Shown here: positions 50,269 through 58,465 of the stretch, piece by piece
How the letters are laid out: every line of letters begins with the position of its first letter
Position numbering within the stretch: the stretch's first letter is position 1
From: Rhodococcoides kyotonense
GTDB lineage: Bacteria > Actinomycetota > Actinomycetes > Mycobacteriales > Mycobacteriaceae
DNA: 64,000 nucleotides
Direction: 5' to 3'
Assembly (NCBI RefSeq): GCF_900188125.1
Contig: NZ_FZOW01000013.1
Coordinates: 1-64,000, forward strand
Position numbers and translations under genes: made by a program
Notes under the pieces: generated by a model
Database searches by the model: none
What the model was told of the DNA's origin: nothing
The model's input: the letters and a program-made list of their open reading frames with translations, nothing else

Positions 50269-50973
50269 TCAGTCGGATACTGCGCCGCGGAAGCCGACGG
50301 CATGGAGGGATTTCAGTTGGTCGATGGAGGGGCCTTGCTCGTCGATCGAGGTATTGGTCATGTTGTTGAGGCCGTACACCTCTCGGGTGCCACCGAAAGC
50401 CACGAGCCGGACCTCCCGTTCCTCGCCTGGCTCGAAACGGACAGCCGTTCCCGCTGGAATGTCGAGGCGCATGCCGTACCCGGTTGCTCGAGGAAAATCG
50501 AGTGCACGGTTGACCTCGTAGAAGTGGAAATGCGATCCGACCTGGACGGGCCGGTCGCCGGTATTCACCACCGTCGTCTCCGCGGTGGCTCGTCCGGCAT
50601 TGAGTTCGATCTCGCCGTCGTCGACGATGAGCTCACCGGGTTCCACCTCAGGGCTCGAGGAGTCGGTGCCAGGTCGGATGGGATCGTGGATCGTGACCAG
50701 CTTCTGGCCGTCGTCGAAGAATCCTTCGACTTGCACGGTTCCTACCAGCTCGGCGACACCGGGCAGCAGGTCGTCCTCAGTCAGGAGATTCGAGCCCAGC
50801 TCGGCCGCTTCGGGGACCGTCGCCCCTGATCGTGCTGCTTCGACGACCTCGTCTGCGATGAGCGCCCGTGCCTCCGGGTAACTCAACTGCAGACCGCGCC
50901 CACGGCGTTTGCGCGCGAGTTCGGCTGCGAGGAAGAGCATCAAACGATCCTCGTCCTTGGGTGTCAGGTGCAC
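50269..50973 (-). CDS. ureAB: Fused urease gamma-beta subunit UreAB
   Basis: 234 residues from GTG 50973. Residues 1-100 are UreA ([55 protein letters not shown]). After a short linker, residues about 110-220 are UreB ([29 protein letters not shown], here split as [13 protein letters not shown] and [17 protein letters not shown]). Gamma-beta fusions occur in some actinobacteria and, in another arrangement, in Helicobacter. It heads the operon, 29 bases before ureC. Confidence 0.93.
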   Translation of the reverse strand: MHLTPKDEDRLMLFLAAELARKRRGRGLQLSYPEARALIADEVVEAARSGATVPEAAELGSNLLTEDDLLPGVAELVGTVQVEGFFDDGQKLVTIHDPIRPGTDSSSPEVEPGELIVDDGEIELNAGRATAETTVVNTGDRPVQVGSHFHFYEVNRALDFPRATGYGMRLDIPAGTAVRFEPGEEREVRLVAFGGTREVYGLNNMTNTSIDEQGPSIDQLKSLHAVGFRGAVSD

Positions 50974-51111
50974 CTGGTACCTCTTTCCGTCGTCATTTAC
51001 CCCCTAATGAAATATATCCATTTGAAAGTAAGTTCCATGAAAGTAAGGCACCCGCGACACTGCTGCAAGGTTGAGCGCCGGTATTCACAGACCGGTTACA
51101 CGGCGGAAATA
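50974..51111. promoter_or_regulatory. Probable urease operon promoter region
   Basis: 138 bases, lower in GC, between the AmiC-like gene and ureAB on the same strand. It has AT-rich tracts near 51000-51030. No clear hairpin or operator was identified; a promoter or a leader RNA target is possible. Confidence 0.35.
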
Positions 51112-52191
51112 TCAGATGCGAGAAAGGACTTCGAAGTCGTATCCGTCGGCGCGCGCAAGGTATATGTCGTGGAACCCCTGAGCGCCCTGGTACTGCATGA
51201 CTCCGCGTGGGCCGTCGTATGCAAGTCCGCCGATGGATGCCTTGATCGACGTCATGTCGGTCGATTGGGCTCGTGAGACAAGATGGGCGAGCGTGAGCAT
51301 GCCTTCGTAGCAACTCTCCGCGGTGTTGTTCAGCGTCGGCGCGAACGGTCCATGGAATGCGGCGTAGCGACTCTGCAGGTCCAATGTGTTGGCCGAGACG
51401 ATCGAACGAAAATATCCTGCAGAGGAATACAGGTTTGCGGTGCCGTCGATACCGCTACCCATCAACATGCTCTCGTCCATGAGTGGGCTGTACCGCAGTA
51501 TGTCCCGATCAAGACCTCGACGCGCGAACTCGCGATTGAACAGTACGGCATCCTGCCCCACGAGGAACATCGCTACCGCGTCGGGACTTTCCCGCTCGAT
51601 GGTGTCGAGGAGTGCGGAAATGGCCGGTTCGTCACCGAACGATGCGAATCCCAACGAAGACACGGTGATGCCGAGAGACGGTGCGATGTTCTCGACGAAC
51701 CCTGACGAAAAGCGTGGCCACACATAGTCGTTGCCGACGATCGACCAATTCGGTACAGCGAAGTTGTCGCACAACCAGGCAAGTGCGGGTGCAACCTGTG
51801 TCGTCGGAACCTCGCCGACCGTCACGACATCCTGAGTCGGTAGACCTTCGTGGAGTGCAGTGAAGATGTAGGGGATGCGGCCAGCCACGGCGGCGACGAT
51901 TGCGTCACGTACCAACGATGTGTGCCACCCGGTGACGGCATGCACGTAACCCTGACGGATCAGGCCGTCGAGTTCGCGTGCGACCATGCGGGGTGACCTG
52001 CCCGCATCGAGAACGACGAGCTCCACTTCACGCCCGAGAATACCTCCAGCGCTATTGATTTCGTGTACCGCAAGTTCGACTGTGGAGCGACACGATGGCC
52101 CGAAGATGCCCCCGGCGCCCTGCATCGGGATGGCGACACCGACGCCGAAGCGATCGCCATCGCCGGTCGGTTCGGTTGGAGTGGTCGCCAT
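51112..52191 (-). CDS. AmiC-like cytoplasmic amide/urea-sensing protein
   Basis: 359 residues starting MATTPTEPTGDGD with no signal peptide, then a complete type I periplasmic binding fold: GVAIPMQGAGGIFGPSC, INSAGGILGREVELVVLDAG, VVTVGEVPTT and IVGNDYVWPRFSSGF. The missing export signal sets it apart from the UrtA-like lipoprotein at the other end of the operon. AmiC of Pseudomonas is a cytoplasmic relative that senses amides and controls an ANTAR protein, so a regulatory role upstream of ureAB is plausible. No AmiR gene is adjacent. Confidence 0.82.
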   Translation of the reverse strand: MATTPTEPTGDGDRFGVGVAIPMQGAGGIFGPSCRSTVELAVHEINSAGGILGREVELVVLDAGRSPRMVARELDGLIRQGYVHAVTGWHTSLVRDAIVAAVAGRIPYIFTALHEGLPTQDVVTVGEVPTTQVAPALAWLCDNFAVPNWSIVGNDYVWPRFSSGFVENIAPSLGITVSSLGFASFGDEPAISALLDTIERESPDAVAMFLVGQDAVLFNREFARRGLDRDILRYSPLMDESMLMGSGIDGTANLYSSAGYFRSIVSANTLDLQSRYAAFHGPFAPTLNNTAESCYEGMLTLAHLVSRAQSTDMTSIKASIGGLAYDGPRGVMQYQGAQGFHDIYLARADGYDFEVLSRI

Positions 52192-52298
52192 CGTCGTCCG
52201 TTCGTCGTCTGGTCGAAAAGCCTAGGCCGACGGTGTGTCACCGGTGTTAAACATCTGTATCGTGGCTCGATAGATTCGAGTGGAACTATTCCGATTGG

Positions 52299-52718
52299 AT
52301 GCACATGAGCGGTGGAACGACCCGGCCGGTCGAACGGCCCACCTTGGCGCTCCTTCGTACGTCGCGTGCAATGTCCGAGGCGGTGAGCGTTGTGACGGCA
52401 CGATTCGGGTTGACCGTCGACCAATGGTTGTTGTTGGAGCTCTTGGTCGACCATCGAAGTAGCGGCTTGTCCATGACCGAACTGCGAGAGCTGACAGGTC
52501 TGACAGGTCCCACGTTGACACGCACAGTCGACCGCCTGATTTCGGATGCATTAGCGCACCGCGAGGTCGATGCGCATGACCGCCGTCGCGTGCTCGTTCA
52601 TGTCTCGACCGAGGGCAGGGCGGTCCATCGACGATCGGTCGCGTCCGTGGACAAGCTCGAGGAGGAGATGGGGTACGTGAGTGAGGGGGCTGCGCCCTAT
52701 GTGCATGGAAATACATAG
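52299..52718 (+). CDS. MarR family regulator, C-terminus supplied by a repeat
   Basis: 139 residues from ATG 52299 (ATG 52305 also possible). Winged helix: MTELRELTGLTGPTLTRTVDRL and AHREVDAHDRRRVLVHVSTEG. The last residues, PYVHGNT, and the TAG stop are encoded by the left arm of the family B palindrome that starts at 52699, so the original C-terminal helix may be shortened. It is divergent from the AmiC-like gene and probably regulates it and the urease operon. Confidence 0.85.
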   Translation: MHMSGGTTRPVERPTLALLRTSRAMSEAVSVVTARFGLTVDQWLLLELLVDHRSSGLSMTELRELTGLTGPTLTRTVDRLISDALAHREVDAHDRRRVLVHVSTEGRAVHRRSVASVDKLEEEMGYVSEGAAPYVHGNT

Positions 52719-52742
52719 AGGGCTATGTATTTCCATGCACAT
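52699..52742. repeat. 44-bp perfect palindrome, family B (copy 5)
   Basis: Perfect 20-base arms (52699-52718 and 52723-52742) containing TGCATGGAAATACATAG around the loop AGGG. It is almost the same as the element at 44549-44594. The TAG at 52716-52718 is the stop codon of the MarR gene, so insertion of the element fixed the current end of that protein. Confidence 0.92.
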
Positions 52743-52763
52743 GGGGTGGGTAGTGTCCCGGGA

Positions 52764-53537
52764 ATGTCGTATTTCGTTCGCCTGAGCCCCAGCGCTTTTC
52801 GCGCGACCGAGCACGTCGGTGGCGCCTGGGACATCGCTACCCAGCACATCGCTCCCGCGCTCGGATTGCTCGTTCACGCCGTCGAGCAGGATCGTGATGC
52901 GCGTCGGGACGATCGGTTGGTCGTCGCGCGGCTGTCTTACGACATCATGGGCACCGTCCCGATCGCCGACGTCGATGTCACGGTGACCGTGGTGCGGCCA
53001 GGTAGGACGATCGAGCTCGTCGAAGCTGTTCTGGAGCACGACGGGCGCGCGGCGGTTCGGCTACGTGCCTGGTTGATGCAGCCCGGCGTCACCGACGCCG
53101 TCGCGGGAAGTGCGTTGCCGCGGATCGCGCCGCCCGACGACATGGACGTCTGGGATGCGACGACCGTCTGGCAGGGCGGATTCATCGCATCGGCGGAAGT
53201 GCGACGGGCGCAGGTCGAACCGGGGCGAGCGCAGTTCTGGGTTCGGTCGTCGACGCCTCTGCTCGACGGCGAGGACGTCGGGCCGGTCGCGAATGTCGCC
53301 AGGCTGATGGACATCGCGAACGGAATGACGGTCCGGGCCGATCCGACGAAGGTGGTGTTTCCCAACGTCGACCTGACCGCGCACTTCTTCGACGAGCCGC
53401 GAGGGGAGTGGATCGGGTTCGACACGACGGTCTCGTTCGGTCCCGGTGGGCTCGGGTTGACCCAGAGCACGCTGCACGACGAGCGAGGGCCGATCGGGAC
53501 GATGTCTCAGATGCTGACGGTCCGACCTGGGTCTTGA
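52764..53537 (+). CDS. Acyl-CoA thioesterase-like double-hotdog protein
   Basis: 257 residues from ATG 52764, with CGGGA upstream. The TesB-like pattern has an N-terminal hotdog (VGGAWDIATQHIAPALGLLVHAVE, VARLSYDIMGTVPIADVDVTV) and a C-terminal half with NVARLMDIANGM, FPNVDLTAHFFDEPRGEWIGF and TTVSFGPGGLGLTQSTLHDERG. It is a probable thioesterase or acyl-ester hydrolase of unknown acyl chain. It stands alone downstream of a palindrome. Confidence 0.8.
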   Translation: MSYFVRLSPSAFRATEHVGGAWDIATQHIAPALGLLVHAVEQDRDARRDDRLVVARLSYDIMGTVPIADVDVTVTVVRPGRTIELVEAVLEHDGRAAVRLRAWLMQPGVTDAVAGSALPRIAPPDDMDVWDATTVWQGGFIASAEVRRAQVEPGRAQFWVRSSTPLLDGEDVGPVANVARLMDIANGMTVRADPTKVVFPNVDLTAHFFDEPRGEWIGFDTTVSFGPGGLGLTQSTLHDERGPIGTMSQMLTVRPGS

Positions 53538-53546
53538 GTGAAGCCG

Positions 53547-53720
53547 CTACTCCGGTTTCGGCGTCCTGAACAGCGTCTTCTCGTCGCGTTCGGAGTCGAG
53601 CCGCTCTTCGAACGCTTCGACCTTCCGGTCGACGTCGTCCTCGCTGGGGGCGTCGATCCCCGGATCGGCGGCGTCGATCGAATCGTCGTGACGGTGGCGG
53701 GGCAGGAACGGCTCGGTCAT
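53547..53720 (-). CDS. Small acidic hypothetical protein
   Basis: 57 residues from ATG 53720. The frame continues upstream to a TTG. The sequence MTEPFLPRHRHDDSIDAADP, then DVDRKVEAFEERLDSERDEK is charged and mostly helical. A GAGG lies very close to the ATG. No family is recognised. It is convergent with the thioesterase gene, whose stop is nine bases away. Confidence 0.4.
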   Translation of the reverse strand: MTEPFLPRHRHDDSIDAADPGIDAPSEDDVDRKVEAFEERLDSERDEKTLFRTPKPE

Positions 53721-53772
53721 GACCTCATGATCGAAACCGTCCACCGCTTGCGTCAACCAACGGCAGATGAAC

Positions 53773-53982
53773 TTATTCGCCTGCCAGCACAGATGCCGCG
53801 TGACGCTCGACGAACAGTGGGATGAAATCGCGGATCTTCGGGTCGTCGAACCGCTGGTGAGCCTCCGACACAGCCGAATCGACGGTGGCAGCGTCGGCGT
53901 GGGGGAACTTCTCGGTCAGCCGGGTACGGATCTCGTCCAGGGCGCGCTGTTCCTCGGGGGCGATGTCGGTGGTGGTAGCCAT
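53773..53982 (-). CDS. Three-helix bundle domain protein
   Basis: 69 residues from ATG 53982. Three helices can be read: PEEQRALDEIRTRLTEKFP, DAATVDSAVSEAHQRFDD and RDFIPLFVERHAASVLA. This matches the small three-helix bundle dimerization (DUF3562-type) proteins frequent in actinobacteria. Function unknown. It lies between the small acidic gene and the PaaI-type gene on the same strand. Confidence 0.7.
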   Translation of the reverse strand: MATTTDIAPEEQRALDEIRTRLTEKFPHADAATVDSAVSEAHQRFDDPKIRDFIPLFVERHAASVLAGE

Positions 53983-54099
53983 GGCTCCAGAATGCGCGGT
54001 CCATGGGTGAGATTTCAACCAGCATCGGTGACTTTCTTGACGACCGTTCCACTCGGCGCGACGTCAGCGCCAGCGTCGCCGAAACCGCAGCGACGAACG

Positions 54100-54528
54100 T
54101 CACGTTTGATACGGCACGATCGACTTCACCAGCTGCGCTCGAGCGGCCACGGCACCGTTCGAGCTGAGTGTGACGGCCACGAATGCCAACCGTCGAGTCC
54201 TCCGGTCGACCGTGCCCGACGTCCGCACGCGAGTGCCCACTGCGACTGCCGTGGACAGGTCGAGCGAGAACGAGTGCGTCACCGCATGCTCGTGCTCGCC
54301 GAGCTGCGGGAGCAGCGCGAGATAGCCCGCCAGTTCCATGCCCGCCGCCAACATCGAGGCGTGTGCCGAACCTGCGCCGTTGGACGCGTCGTGCAGAATC
54401 TCGAATGTCGCACCCAGCCAGGGCGCGTCGTCGTCGATCAGCCTGACGCCCAGGTTCTGCGCGACCGGGATCGACAACGCGAGTGCGGCACGGTCTGCCA
54501 GGGCTTTACCGGCGAGTGCGTTCGACAT
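54100..54528 (-). CDS. PaaI/DUF4442-type hotdog thioesterase
   Basis: 142 residues from ATG 54528. A single hotdog fold: ALSIPVAQNLGVRLIDDDAPW, GAGSAHASMLAAGMELAGYLAL around the central helix, and SLDLSTAVAVGTRVRTSGTV with RLAFVAVTLSSNG as later strands. Predicted to hydrolyse small acyl thioesters, probably as a tetramer. It is unlinked to a recognisable pathway; a family B palindrome lies upstream. Confidence 0.75.
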   Translation of the reverse strand: MSNALAGKALADRAALALSIPVAQNLGVRLIDDDAPWLGATFEILHDASNGAGSAHASMLAAGMELAGYLALLPQLGEHEHAVTHSFSLDLSTAVAVGTRVRTSGTVDRRTRRLAFVAVTLSSNGAVAARAQLVKSIVPYQT

Positions 54529-54582
54529 ACACCTCACGATGACCCGCCGATGTGAACTGTGGGCTGCGCCGGCATGAAGGTC

Positions 54583-54622
54583 GTGAGTGAAAATGTGTAC
54601 CCCTCTATACATTTTCGCTCAC
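54583..54622. repeat. 40-bp palindromic repeat, family B (copy 6)
   Basis: Arms GTGAGTGAAAATGTGTA and TATACATTTTCGCTCAC with two mismatches around CCCCTC. It is identical over 40 bases to the element at 54917-54956, and both are preceded by TC and followed by ATGG. It lies between divergent genes. Confidence 0.92.
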
Positions 54623-54662
54623 ATGGTGCATGAGCAGGGCGAGTTGCGGGTAGAGAATCTCG

Positions 54663-54902
54663 GTGGTGGTGAACAAGACGACACAATCGGCGTTATCGAT
54701 CATGGCGGTGTTCGTGATCGTCGGTGCTCTGTGGGGCGGAATCGGGTACGTCTACTCCGATCACAGCCTCACGAAGGCCGCGGTGTGGGGTGGTCTCGTG
54801 ATCGCGGTCGGGTGGACGGCCGTCGTGGTTGCGGGGGTGGTCAAGTATCAGCGCATCATGTCGAGGCGCCGCAAGAGCAACGAGACAGGCGACGACGGAT
54901 AG
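54663..54902 (+). CDS. Small two-span membrane protein
   Basis: 79 residues from one of three consecutive GTG codons at 54663-54671. Two hydrophobic helices (SIMAVFVIVGALWGGIGYVY and VWGGLVIAVGWTAVVVAGVV, each near 20 residues) precede a basic and then acidic C-terminal tail (KYQRIMSRRRKSNETGDDG). Such proteins are common in Rhodococcus genomes as single genes. It is bracketed by two identical family B palindromes 334 bases apart. Confidence 0.6.
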   Translation: MVVNKTTQSALSIMAVFVIVGALWGGIGYVYSDHSLTKAAVWGGLVIAVGWTAVVVAGVVKYQRIMSRRRKSNETGDDG

Positions 54903-54916
54903 CGCGTGAAGGTGTC

Positions 54917-54956
54917 GTGAGTGAAAATGTGTACCCCTCTATACATTTTCGCTCAC
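54917..54956. repeat. 40-bp palindromic repeat, family B (copy 7)
   Basis: Identical to copy 6. It starts 15 bases after the stop of the two-span membrane protein and 33 bases before the start of the anti-sigma-type ATPase, so it could end the upstream transcript. Confidence 0.92.
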
Positions 54957-54988
54957 ATGGTTTTGATTTTTCCGGGTATGGCTCAGAG

Positions 54989-55438
54989 GTGACCGCCGAA
55001 TTCGTGTTCTCGGATGTGCCCGCCGATGCGCGGGCCATCAGCGGAATCCGGCATGCCCTCGTCGGGTGGCTCGGCATCACCGAGTTCGACGACACTCGCG
55101 TCGCCGATATTTCGCTCGCCGTCTACGAAGCGATGGCCAACACCGTCGAACATGCCTACTCGCACACCGCTGCGGCGGGAACGCTGACGCTCCGCGCGGG
55201 GTACTCGTCGGTGGAGCGCGCGTTGCAAGTCGTCGTCCTCGATCACGGACGGTGGCAGGAAGATACGTCGGATCGACTGCGCGGCAACGGTATTCCTCTG
55301 ATGTCGGCATTGTGCGACGACGTGTCCGTCGATCACACCGACGCCGGAACGTCGGTGCTGATGCATTGGCTCGTCGACCGGAATCCAGGGCACTATCTGC
55401 CGCCGCTGTATCCGGTCGAGAGCCTCAGGGTGTCCTAG
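54989..55438 (+). CDS. Anti-sigma/RsbW-like histidine kinase-type ATPase
   Basis: 149 residues from GTG 54989; no ATG is in frame between the palindrome and the domain. HATPase_c_2 motifs: the N-box SLAVYEAMANTVEHAY with catalytic Glu and Asn, the G1 box VVLDHGRW and the G2-like GNGIPLMSALCDDVSV. RsbW-type proteins phosphorylate STAS antagonists and hold sigma factors. STAS proteins are encoded at 59857-60303 and 63632-64000, but no sigma gene is nearby. Confidence 0.82.
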   Translation: MTAEFVFSDVPADARAISGIRHALVGWLGITEFDDTRVADISLAVYEAMANTVEHAYSHTAAAGTLTLRAGYSSVERALQVVVLDHGRWQEDTSDRLRGNGIPLMSALCDDVSVDHTDAGTSVLMHWLVDRNPGHYLPPLYPVESLRVS

Positions 55439-55450
55439 CGGGCTTCGTTC

Positions 55451-56584
55451 TCACGCCGGGCGTCGACGCGGCCTCACCCTCAGGTGCTGGCCGGGATCGT
55501 GCAACCTGGTGACCGGCCTCGTGATCATTCCCCGGTACAGATGCACGTACGCATCCAGCATCGTCTCGGCCGAGCAACGCCGAATAGCGTGCTGGCGCGC
55601 GACCTTTCGCGACAGCGCTACCGTGCGCGGGATCGCAGCCGCCAGCGCGGCGACGTCGCCTGCCGGGACGAGCGTCGCGCAGTCCGGGGTGACGATCTCG
55701 GGTATGCCGCCCCGCGCGAACGCCGCGACCGGCGTGCCGCACGCCAACGCCTCGGCGACGACCAAACCGTAGGGTTCGTCCCATGTCGGCGTCACCAACG
55801 CCGCGGCAGCACCTCCCACCAGTGCGGCCAGTTCGCTCTGCTCCAGATGGCCTGCATAGGTGACGCCGTCGCCGAGACGCGGCTCGATCTCGCGCGCGAA
55901 GTAATGAGGATCGGATATCGGACCCGCGAGCCGGATCGGGTAGCCGGCACGCTCGGCGGCCTGAATCGCCAGGTGCGGGCCCTTCTCGGGAGTGAATCGG
56001 CCGGACCACGCCAGGTACGGCCCACCCGATCCTTCAGGCCAGTCGTGGACGTTCACACCGTTCTGCACGATGTCGATCTCGTCGATGATCCCGTTCCACA
56101 TCGACGCCGTGTGACGGCTGACCGCCGCAAAGCGAGTCCCGACGCCGTCACTCGCGGCCACCGCCGACTCGATCCACGGAGTCGGCGGGGTGTGCAGCGT
56201 CGTCAGGACCGGGGTCGCGAGCGTTCGCGCCATCGCAATGGGCAGGTAGTGCAGGCTGTGGTTGTGGACGACGTCGTAGTCGGTGTCGGCCGCCAGCTGC
56301 AGCATGAGGCGAAGATAGGCATGGTGATCCGACATGAACATGTCCGACGGCATCGACACATCGCCTCGGGCCTGAGGTGACAGTTCCAGAACCTGGACGT
56401 CGATGAACGTACTGTTCAGAGCCGGATCCGAACCCGGTCCCGCGAACAGTGTGACGTCGTGACCCGCCTTCGAGAGCGAGTGAGCAAGGTGCCACGTGTG
56501 CGCTTCGAGGCCACCTGCGAACGGTTGCCGGATGGGAAAGCGATTCGACGCGACGAGTGCGATGTGCAGCCTGTCTGTGCTCAC
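55451..56584 (-). CDS. Glycosyltransferase family 4
   Basis: 377 residues from GTG 56584. The N-terminal Rossmann domain has GGLEAHTWHLAHSLSKAGHDVTLF, then VVHNHSLHYLPIA. The C-terminal domain has LAWSGRFTPEKGPHLAIQAAE and PTWDEPYGLVVAEALACGTPV with the E-x7-E donor-site motif and GGIPEIV. A retaining transferase using a nucleotide sugar. Its acceptor is unknown. It converges on the anti-sigma-type ATPase gene. Confidence 0.9.
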   Translation of the reverse strand: MSTDRLHIALVASNRFPIRQPFAGGLEAHTWHLAHSLSKAGHDVTLFAGPGSDPALNSTFIDVQVLELSPQARGDVSMPSDMFMSDHHAYLRLMLQLAADTDYDVVHNHSLHYLPIAMARTLATPVLTTLHTPPTPWIESAVAASDGVGTRFAAVSRHTASMWNGIIDEIDIVQNGVNVHDWPEGSGGPYLAWSGRFTPEKGPHLAIQAAERAGYPIRLAGPISDPHYFAREIEPRLGDGVTYAGHLEQSELAALVGGAAAALVTPTWDEPYGLVVAEALACGTPVAAFARGGIPEIVTPDCATLVPAGDVAALAAAIPRTVALSRKVARQHAIRRCSAETMLDAYVHLYRGMITRPVTRLHDPGQHLRVRPRRRPA

Positions 56585-56716
56585 CGGCGCTCGCCGTGCA
56601 CTTCTTTGTTCAGCGCAGCGTGGAACACGCACACCCCTTGTCTCAGGTCGTAATTCGAAGCAATACGAGAGACGGTGATACCCCGGGGTGACGGCCGCAA
56701 ACCCGCCGGATTCGCC

Positions 56717-57424
56717 CTACGGGCGCTCCGCGTCCACAAGCTCCTGCGCGACGCGTCGCAGTGGCAGATTCTGTTGCTGCGACAGCTTGGCAAGAAGCTC
56801 GAAAGCCTGGGTGGCGTCGATCTTGTACCGCTCCATGACCATGCCCTTGGCCTGTCCGATGATGTCTCGGCTCGCCAGTCCGATCCGGAACTGCTCGTTG
56901 TCACGCGCACCCAACAACGCAACGGCAGCGTGAGCCGCCAACGCCTCACCTGCGGCAATGGCGTCGGGACCGAAGGCATTGGCACGGTTGCTGTACAGCA
57001 CCAGCGCGCCGACGTCGTCACCGTTGCTATAGAGCTGGAACGCGACGAGGGAACGTATGCCCTGATCGACGGCACCTGCGGCGAAGCTCGGCCACCTGCT
57101 CTCGACGCCCAGGTCGTCGGCGACGACGACCTGGAAATGGCGCACCTCGGTGGCGATCGGGCCTTCACCCGACTCGTACTGGCGACGGCACAGTTCTTCT
57201 GCGAGTTCGTCGGTTGCGGCGACGACCGTGCGTACGCCCTTGTCCAATGTCGTGATGCACCCGCTGTCGGCGCCCTCGACCAACCTGATGGACGACCGAA
57301 GTATCTCTTCGAGTGTGGCCGGGGTGGAACGGCTCGAGTCACGCAAGGTACGTGCGAACTCGGCAAGTAGTGCTGATACGCCCGCGGGGCGTGGTGACTG
57401 ATCATCTCCGGCGGCGTACGACAT
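56717..57424 (-). CDS. GAF-ANTAR RNA-binding antiterminator
   Basis: 235 residues from ATG 57424, with AAAGGA upstream. The GAF domain (about 35-165) includes YESGEGPIATEV and SRWPSFA. The ANTAR domain (about 170-230) reads RIGLASRDIIGQAKGMVMERY followed by DATQAFELLAKLSQQ, a canonical pattern. It lies downstream of another GAF-ANTAR gene with the same direction, 174 bases apart. Targets would be paired hairpins in leader RNAs elsewhere. Confidence 0.92.
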   Translation of the reverse strand: MSYAAGDDQSPRPAGVSALLAEFARTLRDSSRSTPATLEEILRSSIRLVEGADSGCITTLDKGVRTVVAATDELAEELCRRQYESGEGPIATEVRHFQVVVADDLGVESRWPSFAAGAVDQGIRSLVAFQLYSNGDDVGALVLYSNRANAFGPDAIAAGEALAAHAAVALLGARDNEQFRIGLASRDIIGQAKGMVMERYKIDATQAFELLAKLSQQQNLPLRRVAQELVDAERP

Positions 57425-57598
57425 CCAGACTGTCCTTTCGGAGGGGTTGCTCGCCGATTGCTGGACGCGTACGTCGGCGAGGTCGCTCTTCTCGGGCAAC
57501 TGAAAATTTATATACCAGAACCAGGACGCCGTCGCGGCGAGGTCGAATCACTGCGTCGGCCGCACCAGGTGGCGATTAGCCGGTGGTTCGCCCACATC

Positions 57599-58357
57599 TC
57601 AGTTCCTGGACGGTGTCACCGAACTCACGATCGAGGCGGCCAGCTCCGACACCTTGACGTTCTCGCGCTGAGATCGGCGCGTGAGTATCACGAATGCATC
57701 GTCGGCATCGACTCCCTTGTCGGCCATGATGACCCCTTTGGCTTGCTCGATCACCGCACGGGAGCGCATGGCGATGTTCAGCCCGTCGAGTTCGCTCTTG
57801 ATTCCTGCGGACGTCCTCGCGCTCGAGACGATGATGTTGATGCACGAGACATAAACCCGGAGCACTGCTTCGTCGACGGTTCCGAATCCATGGTCGGCAT
57901 AGCTGTAGAGATTGAGCGCAGCCGGTACCTCGCCCCCGCTGAGAATCGGGGACGACAGAAAGCTGTTGATCGGCGATCCAGCGCATTTCTCGGCGAACAG
58001 CGGCCACCGATCGCAGGCGTCGGATCGTGAAGCCCGTACGGTGGCTCGCTGGCTTGCCGCATCGAGACACGGGCCTTGACCTGCTTCGTACTGATCGAAA
58101 TCGACGTCACGAGCGACCTCGTCGGTGCACGCGGCCGTGGAACCGACACCGTGTTCGAGCAGTGTCACGGCAGCGAAATCGGCCCCGGCAATAGCCGATA
58201 CCGCCTGCTCGCACACCTGCTGCAGGACGGCGCCCAGGGGCAACTGTGTTTCGAGTACGGACGTCAACCGACCGATTGCCGCCGCAGCGTCGTCGTACTG
58301 GTCGATGACATCGCTTTGGAGTGGAAGCCGGGAGGTGTCCGAATTTCCGGCAGTCAT
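57599..58357 (-). CDS. GAF-ANTAR RNA-binding antiterminator
   Basis: 252 residues. GAF region with YEAGQGPCLDAASQ and RWPLFAEKCAGSPINSFLS; ANTAR region with IAMRSRAVIEQAKGVIMADK and DADDAFVILTRRSQRENVKV. It is a paralog of the neighbouring protein. Tandem copies may sense different ligands but read similar RNA hairpins. Confidence 0.92.
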   Translation of the reverse strand: MTAGNSDTSRLPLQSDVIDQYDDAAAAIGRLTSVLETQLPLGAVLQQVCEQAVSAIAGADFAAVTLLEHGVGSTAACTDEVARDVDFDQYEAGQGPCLDAASQRATVRASRSDACDRWPLFAEKCAGSPINSFLSSPILSGGEVPAALNLYSYADHGFGTVDEAVLRVYVSCINIIVSSARTSAGIKSELDGLNIAMRSRAVIEQAKGVIMADKGVDADDAFVILTRRSQRENVKVSELAASIVSSVTPSRN

Positions 58358-58465
58358 GAACGATCGCCCCTAGTCTGCCTGGGCGACAATCCGAACCAGC
58401 GGTCCACACTTGACCCAGGGCTCCGCGATCGACGGTACGCCCCTGCCAGCGATCTGTGTAGACAC

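Noticed and set aside
14697-54956. CRISPR array from repeated palindromes
   Set aside because: Copies are far apart, irregular in spacing, and located between unrelated genes. No spacers or cas genes.
54587-54988. Upstream extension of the RsbW-like gene
   Set aside because: It would read through both palindromes and the small membrane protein gene. The domain begins at GTG 54989.
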